This document shows positions 12,040-23,400 of a stretch of 64,000 bases of DNA, piece after piece. Source of the DNA: Jaltomata sinuosa (Eukaryota > Streptophyta > Magnoliopsida > Solanales > Solanaceae); contig QJPP01001726.1 of the NCBI GenBank assembly GCA_003996215.1, forward strand, positions 421,441-485,440, given 5' to 3'. The notes beneath the pieces were generated by a model that ran no database searches, was not told where the DNA came from, and worked only from the letters and a program-made list of their open reading frames with translations. Numbering within the stretch: position 1 is the first letter of the stretch; each line of letters begins with the position of its first letter. A program made the translations under genes and the position numbers.

Positions 12040-12126
12040 AAAGGACTCGGTTATTATATACGCAACAGAAGCAAGGCTGACAAATCCTCCAAGGATAGCA
12101 AAAGCTTCACTGGTTTCTTCATAAGC
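12040..12126 (-). other. Candidate orphan coding exon (29 codons)
   Basis: On the minus strand an AG acceptor is followed by 87 nt of open frame and an excellent GTAAGT donor. It begins AYEETSEAFAILGG and ends SLASVAYIITESF, a hydrophobic, membrane-segment-like peptide. It keeps phase 0, but I find no convincing neighbouring exon with a family match. It may be an exon of a gene upstream of, or alternative to, the endosulfine transcript, or chance. Confidence 0.3.
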
Positions 12127-12180
12127 CTAGCCTTTATTCTGCATTTCAGGCCTAAGCCATTTGTGGATATAATAAGCCTA

Positions 12181-12487
12181 TTTGGATTGGCTTTTGGCTT
12201 ATAAGTCAAAAGTCATAAGTTAGAAATCCTGACTTATGGTTTTTGGCTTATTTTTATCATTGCTTATAAGCTAAGTTGCGCGGACTCTTCACTTTTGATG
12301 CCTCACCCGTGTCAGATTCTCCAAAAATACACTACTTTTGGAGAATCCGACACGCACCAATTGACATTTTTGAAGAGTCCGAGCAACTTAGCTTATAAGC
12401 ACTTTTTTAATTTACCCAAACACTTCAAAAGTGCTTAAAAGCTATTTTGGCTTAAAAGCACTTAAAATAAGTCGATCCAAACAAGCT
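12181..12487. mobile_element. Fold-back MITE carrying a second fold-back MITE
   Basis: The outer inverted ends are TTTGGATTGGCTTTTGGCTT and, reversed from the right, GTTTGGATCGACTTAT followed by AAGTGCTTTTAAGCC. Inside, 12271-12391 is an almost perfect palindrome: TAAGTTGCGCGGACTCTTCA opposite TGAAGAGTCCGAGCAACTTA around a centre TTTTGGAGAATC. The inner part resembles a separate Solanaceae MITE family nested at the centre. Confidence 0.7.
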
Positions 12488-12491
12488 CTAA

Positions 12492-12943
12492 ATCAGAAAT
12501 GCATCCAATGGAGCAATGCTAGTCAATCAAAATTCCTGCATCTCCCGTCCCTCCCCATTTTACTTCATCTACCAAAAAATACAACATCGGTCCAAATAGA
12601 GCAGAATGGATATATAAAGGATTCCTATAGCTGGCCCAAATAATTTGGAATTAAGACCTAGTTGATTGATTTATTGATTACAAAAGGTAAAATGCATAGA
12701 CTAAAAATATATGCAAATTCGAGGGGCATCAGATCCCCATGGAACCAAAAATATAAAGCACAAAATTAGTCATCAAAAAGTAAAAAAAAAATAATCATAA
12801 AATGCAACAAGGGCATCAATTTGGAAGTTCTCAGCATTGGTTTAGCTCAAAGCTGAAGTGCCAGTCAGAGTCAATGATGCAACCAGCAATGTCCAAAAAA
12901 CATAGGACTTCCTCGACGAGTGTCCACATGCATAAATGCAGAA
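12492..12943. other. Intergenic, nothing recognised
   Basis: A+T-rich DNA with no convincing coding or mobile-element signature. Confidence 0.4.
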
Positions 12944-13034
12944 AGGGAAGCCCGGTGTAATAAGCTCCTTCTATGCGTGGGATCTGGAAAGGGCCGGACC
13001 ACAAGGGTCTATGCAGTCTTACCCAACATTTCTG
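12944..13034 (-). mobile_element. Partial TS SINE
   Basis: AGGGAAGCCCGGTGTAATAAG, GGGCCGGACCACAAGGGTCTA and TTACCCAACATTTCTG match the 3' half of the TS SINE read backwards. The tRNA-like head is missing. Confidence 0.75.
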
Positions 13035-13557
13035 AAGTTATAATTCAGTGGACAAAACAATTACTCCATATTAGTTATTAGAAGTACCATAAATCAAGTT
13101 CTGCTTGAACTGATCTGGATTTAAAGAACAAGGTTTCAATTGATTTCAACTGGTTAGATTTGAAATGGTAAAATCACTTGAATTACATCGACGATTTGGA
13201 AGGGTAACATGAAATTTACAACTTAACACTAGTTGTAATTAAATAGCCCCAAGGCTATGAAACAAAGGATTATCTCGGACCTAGACTGAGGTATTGATGA
13301 TGATTTTCTAAAAGCTTACCATATGGTATTTAAACTTTTGTGGCCTAAGCTTACCATAGGGTGTTTAAACTTTTGTGGCCTTATTTCCTTTTCTAATTTT
13401 CTTTAGGTAATTTTGAAAGAAATGTTCAGAAAATTTAATTGTAAGCAATCAGTACAGAAATCACCAGAATTCGCAAGCCTTTATTACATGGGAAGCAGAT
13501 ACAATTACCAATCAACTTCTGGGGCATAAAAAGAAAGTAGCAAAAGAACTACTAATG

Positions 13558-13780
13558 ACCTATTTTGATTTAGCACGGAGTTTAATAAAATAAAGAAACT
13601 TTTGAATCTTGTGGTCTAAACTAAAGTTATATCAAATGTACCAAAATGCCCTTTAATCTTGTGGTTTTAAACATGTCACGTGAAAAGTTGGAATTAAAGT
13701 GTTGCAAAAAAAGCAAAAGGCCATTCTTTTTTAGACAAACTAAAAATGAAAGTAGGTCATTCTTCTTGAAATGGAGGGAC
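13558..13780. mobile_element. Stowaway-type MITE, one end lost
   Basis: CCTATTTTGATTTAGCACGG, TTTTGAATCTTGTGGTCTAA, TTTAATCTTGTGGTTTTAAA and the end GAAATGGAGGGAC match the interiors of the elements at 22155-22402 and 57715-57957. The left end with CTCCCTCCG is missing. Confidence 0.75.
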
Positions 13781-13961
13781 TATAACAATAAAAAGTTGAG
13801 TCTTTTTTCTATGCAGTGAGCAGATACAACATACTGCAGACCAATTCACAATTCACATTCTATCATCAAAAATCATTGGGAAACAAGATTTTAGGGTTTT
13901 TTTTTCTGGAAATTCGGAGAGGCTAACATATGGATGGGATTTTGTCGTAAAATACTAAAAG

Positions 13962-14117
13962 GAAAGCCTGGTGCACTAAGGTCCCGCTATGCGCAGGTCC
14001 AGGAAGTGCCAGGCCATGAGAGTCTATTGTACTGAACCTTAAAATTTCTGCAGGGGACTGTTTCCACGGCTTGATCATCACATGACATCAACTTTACCAA
14101 TCACGTCAAGGCTGCCT
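13962..14117 (-). mobile_element. TS SINE, first of a tandem pair
   Basis: A nearly complete reversed TS SINE, from AAGCCTGGTGCACTAAGG to CACGTCAAGGCTGCCT. It is preceded and followed by AAAATACTAAAAG (13949-13961 and 14118-14130), a 13-bp target duplication. Confidence 0.85.
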
Positions 14118-14130
14118 AAAATACTAAAAG

Positions 14131-14279
14131 AGCAGCCTCGTGCACTAAGGTCCCGCTATGCACAGGTCCAGGAAGTGCCAGTCCACGAGAGTCTATTATA
14201 CTGAATCTTTGCATTTCTGCAGGAGACTGTTTCCACAGCTTGATGTCACATGACAACAACTTTCACGTCAAGGCTCCCT
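14131..14279 (-). mobile_element. TS SINE, second of a tandem pair
   Basis: A second reversed TS SINE starts right after the second AAAATACTAAAAG and is followed by the related AAAGTACTA (14280-14288). The same target site appears to have been used twice, or one unit was duplicated. The copies differ at many positions and by a short deletion, so a very recent tandem duplication is unlikely. Confidence 0.83.
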
Positions 14280-14288
14280 AAAGTACTA

Positions 14289-15506
14289 TGGCGAGCAAAC
14301 TCGAAGACTTAGATAAACAAGAAAATCAATGAGAATTTGGGTTCCAAATGTAAACACTGCCAAAATTTGAAAATGCAACAACAAAAGCTAGGAAAAAAAG
14401 GATTGGAAAGAGCAAATATTAAAGTAAAATGGTGACTTACCCAAACAAAGGAAGCAGAAAAATAGGCAGAGAAGTTGGTCTATTTTGGATCAATGGAGAA
14501 CAAGTTGACATGTTTGTGGGCAATAAAGGAATGTTTGAATGAGATGAAGAAAATATATTTGAAGATTTTCACGTCAATCAAATCATAGTCCACTCCATCA
14601 TTCACGCTGTTAGATTTCGTCATCTTTCGCCTGCTTCGATGAGATTCTAGAAAAGGAATCTTTATGGGTCTAATTATAGAATTATTTATACATATAAGTA
14701 AAACAATTCTATATAAATATATAATTTGGGTCAAACTCGCATTTTATCGAACGCGCAAGTATAACTGTAACACTGCCCGTAATAGGTGGTAATGATTGTG
14801 CAATTTGAATGGCGATAGTTATAGTGTCGGAGTCAAAAATTTTATTAAGATTCTTTTTAAAATATGAAGAAGTAAACACAAAAAGAAGATGAGGAGATTT
14901 AACATCTTATATATACAATGTAATTTTAACCGAAGGTAATCCAGATGAATTTTCTTGCCTATATCTAGCTCCACCCCTAACGGTAAATATAATTAGTGGT
15001 GATGATTGGTGACAATTGTTTGATGATAGTAGATAAAATGACAGTAAAAGGTTGCCTTAGCAACAATCTTTGAGTGAATAGTATCTTAATGATTTATTGT
15101 ACCAAATTAGAATGATTTTGTTTTTCATTGAAGGTAGATTTTTTAAGAAAACACTATATAACTAAGCAAACATACCTTCTCTCTCGCTCTCCCTTTCTCA
15201 TCCTCTCTTTCAGTCTACGAAAATCATGAAATCTTGCCGATCTGCTTTAATAGGTGCTCGATAATTTTGAGTACATCAATTTATTGCATAGGGAACCTAT
15301 TGGCCAGTTCCCAATTCTGTCTGTCTCAAACTTGATTGATTATAACTACATTAACGATGTTGTATCAAGAAATTACAATTTTGGGGCACCCAATTCGAAG
15401 GATAACCAATCTGCTTTAATTAGTGCTCGTGAATTCGAGAGGCGATTAATGTATTAGTACATAGTTGATATTGAATACATGTATCTGAATTGTATCGTCC
15501 CTTATT
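14289..15506. other. Intergenic DNA with a short internal duplication
   Basis: No gene family is recognised. CGATCTGCTTTAATAGGTGCTCG (about 15239) recurs as CAATCTGCTTTAATTAGTGCTCG (about 15409), a decayed direct repeat about 170 bp apart. A CT-rich stretch lies at 15175-15215. Confidence 0.4.
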
Positions 15507-15850
15507 TGTTGAATGTATTAGTACATATTTTGATACCAGATACATGTATCTTGATAACTGTATATTCTTCTTCTAAGTTGTATCTATGCACATATACACT
15601 GGATACATCAATGATATTTGATACTGACCTATTTGATGAATGTATCCGTGCATATTTGATACCAAATACATCTATCTTTGATACTAGATACATGTATCTA
15701 GATAACTGTATATTCTTATTCTTTTCTAAGTATGTATCTATGCACAGATACACTGAAAACACATATACATATACTAGCTTTGAAATTCTTTACACAGATA
15801 TAAATATGTATCAAACATCAACCAAACACATACACAGATGTACATGTGTA
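15507..15850. repeat. TGTATC-rich tandem repeat, period about 148 bp
   Basis: Two imperfect units share GAATGTAT, TTTGATACCA, GATACATGTATC and GATAACTGTATATTC (the last at about 15553 and 15701). Open frames on both strands here are repeat-driven. Confidence 0.6.
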
Positions 15851-15889
15851 TCTGAATCTCTGATATAGAGGGAGAGGAACAAGAGAAGG

Positions 15890-16230
15890 TCAGATATATA
15901 GAGGGAGAGGGACGTGAATCTACCGGCCCAAGTTTCGAAGCACGGTTCGAGACGACGAACCGTGGAGCCCCACGGACCGTCGACCGGTCTGTGCTAAATT
16001 TGGCCAACGACCCAAGGTCTGTTTAGGTAACACGGCTCGTCTCACGGTCCGCACTCACCTAGTACGAGCCGTGGACCTGTCTGTGGTAACTTGACCAAGT
16101 GTCAAGCCTACACGAACCGTGCACTGATTGTACGGTCCGTGAAAAGGACTGTGAACTCATGGGTTCGAAATTTAGCTGTACTAATTGGATTAAACACTAG
16201 TTTGAAGGTCCGAGGTGCTACACCCTAAAA
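15890..16230. mobile_element. LTR fragment rich in CACGG/CCGTG palindromes
   Basis: G+C-rich DNA dense in inverted motifs (GAACCGTGGAG, CACGGACCGTCG, CACGGTCCG, GAGCCGTGG) and ending at GGTGCTACACCCTAAAAC. The motif style and this junction resemble the LTRs of elements A and B (28300-28620, 42900-43150), so it is probably a decayed LTR piece of a related gypsy element. Confidence 0.5.
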
Positions 16231-16539
16231 CTCCAAAGATCTCGAATTACAGAACCACTTACATGAATAATCTTGTGACTGATTATTAGTAAATGTTCAC
16301 TATTCAATCACCTATATGCAGAGTATGAAATATAACTTGCCTTATTATTTTTCCTATTCAGTAAAAGACATCTTAATTTGGAACAAGATGATCATCCAGA
16401 AAAATAGATTATGCTAGTATAAATGATTTTTCCCCATTTGACTTCATAATTCAGACAGGCCACAAAAGGATTTAACAAAAACATACTGCACGCTTATAGA
16501 GTATGAAGCTGGAGAAAACACACTACTAGTAAAAATACA
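16231..16539. other. Intergenic, nothing recognised
   Basis: A+T-rich sequence without a recognisable gene or element. Confidence 0.4.
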
Positions 16540-16893
16540 ATCAAGCATTGAAGTCATCGTTTTGTAACGATAAAAAGTCTCGTTTTGTAGATCACATCGC
16601 TACCTTATTTTCTCATTTTACCATTGCTTATTATTTAATAATCATATTTTATCAATTACCTTACCTTTTTTATAATAACTTTATCCCTATACCCTATTTC
16701 TTTATAATATTGTAAATTTGTTCTTCAGATTGCTGATAGATCACATTATTTAACGATCGAATACGATACAATCTAAACATTATATTCATCAAAACAATAC
16801 AATACAATATAACACATCAAAACAATACAATACAATATAACACGATACATTATACAACTATATGCAATAACTATCCAAACAAGCTGTTAATGT
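16540..16893. mobile_element. Decayed MITE with TTTGGATAG end
   Basis: The right end (reversed: AGCTTGTTTGGATAGTTATTG) and the body with repeated AACAATACAATACAATATAAC (two copies, 16790-16845) match a widespread Solanaceae MITE type, also seen at 24993-25942. The left terminus is unclear. Confidence 0.5.
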
Positions 16894-17222
16894 AGCAACA
16901 ATTTGCCGAGTACTTTTACAAACTAAATTTGTTACACGAACCACCTATTCCAACTACCAAAATTGTATGACGAATGTCAACTCTTCAAAACTTAACCTTA
17001 ATAACAAACTTCAGCCCACATCAACAATAAGACTGGTGCATTAAACCAACACGTAAAAAGAAAAAAAAAGGACATATATACGATATATTCAGTTCTAAAT
17101 ACAGCATATGAACACATTGAGACAGTTTTTCCCGGCCTGGGGCTTTCGTATACAGCTATATCCACAGAATATTACTCAACACAGATGATCCTTGGATGAA
17201 GGTCTTCTGCAGCTTCTGTACA

Positions 17223-17320
17223 AGGATATGAATTGCCTTACAGCCTCCCACCTGATAATTCTCCTTTGCCTAGGATATGAATTGCCTTACAGCCTCCCAC
17301 CTGATAATTCTCCTTTGCCT
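17223..17320. repeat. 49-bp perfect tandem duplication
   Basis: The unit starting AGGATATGAATTGCC and ending CTCCTTTGCCT occurs twice, at 17223-17271 and 17272-17320. It lies about 100 bp past the stop of the minus-strand gene ending at 17424, so probably in its 3' untranslated region. Confidence 0.9.
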
Positions 17321-17423
17321 GCTTCCACTAAGATGCGACGCTACTTTAATGACCATAAAGGTCCTGCTTCCAATTAGAAATTCAGTCAAGAAGTTCATCT
17401 CCCTCTGACTGAAAGTAAGAAGA

Positions 17424-20400
17424 CTAGAAAAACCTTCTCCGCAGATTCCTAGTGGTTGCCTGATAAGAACGCATAAGTAATCCCACCCCGATTCCGACAC
17501 CAACACACATCCCAAGGCCTATCCCAACACCAACTCTCACTCCTGCGTTGAACCAGGAGAGCTGACCATCTTCACCAGGATACATGTCGTCTGAATAGAA
17601 TCCATATCCAGCTTTCTGTTCCACCTCATAATCGTCCATATCCTCTGTGGTCTGCTAAAACATGCAGTAATTGTAAGCAAACTGTCATTTTTTAAAATAG
17701 GTAAACTAAACTGTCATTTGATCAGCATTCAAAAACTACTTGTGTTCAGCAGGGGTAAAATTAAGTTATAATGTGTTCAGCTTTTAGGATGAGAGGACAG
17801 ATTACTGTCTGCACATCAAAGGCTCCACTGACAAGCATTTTAGAAGAACTTGAATGTTCTGCTTCCACAGTAAAAGTTCTCATGTCGGGATTACTGCAAC
17901 TGCAGATCCAGCCAGGTAGCTTTAATGCATTCACCTTTAGGATGCAAAGGAGATGGAATTTACTGCCAGCAGAAGATAACTTCATGAGACATGTGTCAAC
18001 TTCTGAGAAGCTTGACTAACTTCTTTTCAAGCCATAAACTTCTCTGGTGGAATCAGTTTTGCTTTCAGATCAACTTGAATGGCCAACTGCTTGAGCTCTT
18101 TCAAGATTCTTTAAGATCATCAGTACACAGGATCAAGACACTTGGTCCACATTTAATCTGAAAGATAACTTTCGCATTTTGATCCCCATATAAAAAACTT
18201 TCAGCCAGAGAACAGACCTTGACATGAAAAAAGTAAAAACTAAGCAGCTGGGAGTAAAGATTTTGGAGTAGGACAAATGGGCAGTTTGACAGCAAGATAT
18301 AGAGAACTCTCCCAAATAACACAATCACTTTTATCAGTAACTAGGAAAAAAAGAAAAGTATAATACGAAAATCCCTCCGGTCACTAAAAGCAAACAACAA
18401 TTGCAGCAGTTCTATAGGATAGTCAGCACCATGACAACACCTTGCCAATGGCAACACAAATTGTTGTTTTCATCAACCAACTTTTTCTTTCACATGCTCA
18501 TTGACACAAAATTCATCGATCTTCTTAGCAAGAATATCGCCAAGATCTATAAGGCATAAATTCAAATCGGTTCTCTACTGCCCTTGTAATGTCCCAAGGT
18601 CTCCGTTCTATCAATCTTATTCAAAGTTTCATCATGTGGCTCATAAGTTAGATGTCATGATACTTCCCACAACTTTGAATAGTGTTCTTACATAGTGGAA
18701 TCAATGTACTCTTTCTCCACTAGTTGGGCATCCTGCCACTTAGTATAGCATTAAACAGTTTGATAAGCAATACACCTTTCCAACATACTTCTAAACCTCA
18801 ATAGAAATACCATCTAGACCAAAATATTCATTAAAAAACCATCTAGACTACATGTTCTTCTAATCTTCATATTTTTCACAGCATCCTTTGCTTCTTTCTA
18901 ACCTAATTCTACGAGTTTAGCTAAAGTTACAATCACACAAAGAGGTACTGGGATCTGTAAAGTTATCCTGGTGATTCGAGTAATACAATTGATTAAAATA
19001 GCCTCTCCGTCTCTCTTTAGTCTTATCATCTCCTATCAACACTTGTTGAGAATCGTATTTAATACACTTACCCGGTTTAAGTCTTTATCTCTGTTTTCTT
19101 GCAGGCATGCTAGCTTATATATTTCTCTATCAGTTTCTCCCCTCTCGCTCCCTAACATTTGGTACAAGTTATCTTTTTCACGGCTCTTAAGAAACAAATT
19201 TACAACTAGGGAGAAACCGATAGACTTGGTAAACCATCACTTGAAATGACTTGGTAAAAATCAAACACAAGGTAAGAGGGTGGAGGTGTTTGACTTGGTA
19301 AAACTCAATCCCATCTTTGAGGCTAGCTAAAAAATTGAAGATGCTTAAAAATGATTTAAAATTCTGGAAGGAGGTGTTTGAGAGGGTGGACGTATGAAGG
19401 AGATCATGAATGAGATAGAGGAATTAGAGAGGGCAGAAGAGGGGAGGGAGTTGGAGTATCGGGAGAGAGATAGAAAAAGGGTTTAAACATGGAACTAGCA
19501 TTGTTAATGCCCAAGAAACTAGTTGGAGATAGAAATTGAGGGCATTGTGGTTGGAAGGAGGGGATTCAAATATAAAAAAAATTCACAGGATAATAATTGC
19601 AAATAGGAGAAACATCATAGGTTTAATAGACGTGAATGGGATGGATCATGCGGGGGAGAAGGAAGTAGAAGGGGCTATTGTAGACTTCTATAGTCGTTTA
19701 TTCAAAGAGGAAGCAAATCGAAGGCCAATATTGGGGGGGGGGGTTAGGGTTTAATCAAATAGGGGAGGAGAGAAACGATTGGTTGGAGAGGGTAACTGAG
19801 GAAGAGAAAGTGAGGGGGGAGGTGAAGTGTTGTGCAGGAGACAGCCCCCGGGCCGAATGGTTTTACTTTGCTTTTTTCAAATAATGTTGGAATATAGTCA
19901 AAGGCGAACTAATGGAAACCATTAAGGAGTTATAGCAGAGGGATGAGTTCGAGGAAAGCCTCAATATACCTTTCATTGTCATCATTCCAAAAAAGGAACA
20001 TCAAACATTCAAGACTATATACCTATTAGTCTAGTGGGAAGCATCTATAACCTCATTCCTAAGGTGCTTTCCATTAAAATTAAGAGGGTCTTGGACGAGA
20101 CCATATCCACATCACAGAATGCTTGCGTGGAGGAAGACAAACACTTGATGCAGTATTGGTGGCTAATGAAGTGGTTGATTCTAGAAAAAAAGTAAGGAGT
20201 ACTGGCATTTTGTGCAAGTTGGACTCAAAAGGCCTATGGCATGTAAACTAGAAGTTCCTGGACTTCATAATGATGAAGATGGGATGTGGAGCTAGATGGA
20301 GAAGATGGATCAAACATTGTTTTTCTACTGTTAGGTACTCAGTTCTTGTGAAGGGCAACCCGTGCAGTTTTTCCGGAAGTTTGAGAGGGCATAAGCACGA

Positions 20401-23400
20401 AGACCCCTCATCTCCCATGTTGTTCGTCTAGGTACGCAGTTACTAGACGGGTTTCCCAGGTGCGGGTGTGGAAATAGTGTCATGAAGGTTTTACATCTAT
20501 TGCTTGCGTAAATAGTGTCATGAAGGTTTCACATCTATTGTTTGCGGATGACACATTGGCTTTTTGTGATGCTGATAGGATCCAATTGGAACAATTGCGA
20601 TATGCGCTAACATGGTTTTAGGTAGTGTTAAGCTTAAAGATCAACCTTGGAAAATGTGGGATCATATCAATTGGAAAAGGTGGAGGATATAGAGGTTTTA
20701 GCACTTGTTGAAGTGTAAGATTGGAGCTCTTCCCACCACTTATCTTGGCTTGAAACTAGGCACTTCAAACAATTAGGAATCCGATACTACAGAGGGTTGA
20801 GAAGAGGCTTGCAGGATGTCAAAAATATACTTATCCAAAGGGGGAAAAGAAGTTTGTATTAAGAGCACGTTATCAAGTATTCCAACATGAAATGACTTCA
20901 AAGAAATTTCCTATGGGTTCGTCAGATGGGACAAAGAAGTTTCACTTGGTAAGGTGGTAAACCGTCACGATTCGTAAGTGTTAGGGTGGACTGGAGGTTA
21001 AAAATCTAGGGGTGTTCAACAAAGCTTTACTGAATAAATGGTTATAGAGATTTGGGCTCGAGGAACAAGCTTCTGGGAGAAGGTGATAGTGGATAAATAC
21101 ATGATCGTGGAAGGGGGGTGAAGAACAAAAGTACAACTTTGCCTTATGGATGCAGTTTGTGGAGAAGTATGGTAAGTGATGGAAAGAATATAGAGCAAAT
21201 ATGTCTTTCAAGGCTAGATAAGGAAAGGTCTCCTTATAATGCCAAGTATTATTTTTGAAATCTTAAGAGAAATCCTACTTGTCTTATAGAGTGGAGCTTG
21301 TCCCATTCTGAGTAGGTATAGGGAGATAATACTCCTCTGTTTTGTACAGTTGTTCTTATTATATACTTATATATATGCTTCCATGCTCTAGTTCTAAAGA
21401 TGGAGGAGATTGAGGGGGGGGGGGGGGGGGGGGGGGAGTTTGGGAGGAGGGTTAGTTTTGGGAGGCACAAGTGGTGTAGGGATAACATTTTGATCATTAC
21501 TTCCCTAAACATATTTAGAATTCATGCCAGAGGAGATGGTAGTCCAACGGGTTAAAAGTTTACAAGTTAGAGAGGTTTTTTGGGATTTGAGATTCAGGAG
21601 GAACTTTTAGGATTGGGAGGTGGTAGAATTCCAAAGTCTAGTTAAGTTACTATATTAACAATGTATAACTCAGGATAATCACGTCTTATGAAGGTGGGGA
21701 TGGGGAATAATGGAGTGTTCTGTTAATCTTACTATAGAAAGCTTCTCCATAGGGAGGAGTTGGACTTCCCGTATAAGTCAATTTGGACCCCGAAGGTACC
21801 AAGAAAGGTGTGTTCTTTTACTTGGTTACAGCGAGCAAGGTGATCTTGACGACAGTGCCACTTATGTGAGATGGTGCTTCATGTGTAAAAGTTCCGGTGA
21901 AGATGTCGACCATCTTCTCATCCATTATCCGGTAGCATCGAGATTGTGATGGGAGATATTTACATGGTTTGGTATATTTTGGGTGATGTAGGCACGATGA
22001 AAGAGGTATTGGCCAACCGGAATTATGGTAGTAGGAGAAGACGTAGGGCATGGATGTTTGCACCTCTAGCTCTTATGTGGGTAGTTGTTTTGCCGGAACG
22101 AAATAGGAGATCTTTTGAGGGGATAGAGATGAGCTTTTGTTCAGTTGAGTAGTACTCCCTCCGTTTCAATTTGTTTGGCCTACTTTCCTTTTTGGGACAT
22201 TTCAAAAAGAATGCCTCTTTCCTTTTTTAGCAACTCTTCAATTTCAACTTTCCACATGGCATGTTAAAGGCCACAAGATTAAAGGGAATTTTGGTACATT
22301 TGACATATCTTTAATTTTTAACCACAAGATTCAAAAGTCTTCTTTACTTTCTTAAACTCCGTGCCAAGTCAAAATAGGCCAAACAAATTGAAACGGAGGG
22401 AGTAGTATTTTATCACTTATTTCTTTTTGATGCACCCATAAGGTTCCTTTATGTATCGAAGATTGGTTGTTCTGTGTAGAGAACCATCTCTTTCTGAAGT
22501 TTTCCTGCCTTTTGGTATACCTCTCGTATGCGAGCATGTTTTGCTCAAATATTTTTAAAATTTATTACATTACCAAACTGAAAAAAAAAGGCAACCTCTA
22601 CTTAAATTAGATTAACTATATGTGAAAAGACCATGCAGTTAAGTTTTGAAGAAAAAACGTACTTCCTATTTATTCACTAAAATTCTCAAATTTTGTTTTC
22701 TTTAGTATCAAGCCAAAAAATAGCTGATTTCTCTCTTTGCTTTTACCATCATTCTTCCCAGCTTCACAAAACTCGATCTTGGCAGAGTGAAGACAAATGT
22801 ACTTCTCATACAAGTATTGTCTGAGCATATCAAATTCTTGAATAGAACTTCACTATTCTCTCATTTGTTGTGACACTACACCAAGACAGGTCAGAACCAT
22901 GTAAAAGTGTCTATATGACTAAAACGAGTCATCCACGGTATATACCAAACTAAAGCCAGTTGTCCATGTATTCTCTGTTCACACAAAAATACAAGTTACA
23001 TAAGAAAGGTCTTTTAATGCTTTGTAAGCTTAATGTTTCCATTTTCAGTGCTTATGCAATTAGCATTTCTTACGGTATTTGAACCCTTACTGCATCACTT
23101 TTTGGTCTTAGAGCAGGTGAAACTGAAAGATGTGAGACTGGTGACACGTACGAAAAAAATGCTATCTGATGCTCAACAACATAGACTTACTCAAACTTGT
23201 GGATGAGGTAGCAGTCAGTGGTGTTGTTTGAAGAAACATGAAGTTAATGCAACAGCTTTTTTTTTTTGTCTATGTCAAAAGCGTTGTTCCAAATTGAGTA
23301 TGTTATGGGTGTAAAGCACAAACGATCCATCTTTTGCACACATAGAGCACACAAGGTCAAGCCAAGCCCTGACAGTTCATCTGTGCTTAAGTTGTTGTTT

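Larger units (their letters stand above)
19260..22580 (+). mobile_element. Decayed 5'-truncated LINE in the At1g01500-like intron
   Basis: On the plus strand: LAKKLKMLKNDLKFWKEVFE (about 19325), RALWLEGGDSNIKKIHRI and EVEGAIVDFYSRLFKEEA (19540-19710), an RT core fragment YIPISLVGSIYNLIPKVL (about 20015), VSHLLFADDTLAFCDAD with the FADD catalytic motif (about 20525), KINLGKCG, and a zinc-binding end RWCFMCKSSGEDVDHLLIH (about 21875). The 3' flank continues after a Stowaway insertion (22155-22402) to an A-run near 22580. There are many stops and frameshifts. It is opposite in strand to the host gene. Confidence 0.8.

Noticed and set aside
15479..15868. 129-codon Tyr/Thr/Ile-rich frame and its minus-strand partner
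   Set aside because: Made of TGTATC/GATACA repeats; both strands stay open for that reason.
17761..18019. Overlapping frames on both strands with CSNPDMRTF and KMLVSGAF
   Set aside because: Looks protein-like but no recognised family; lies inside the 6.1-kb intron and breaks no splice phase.
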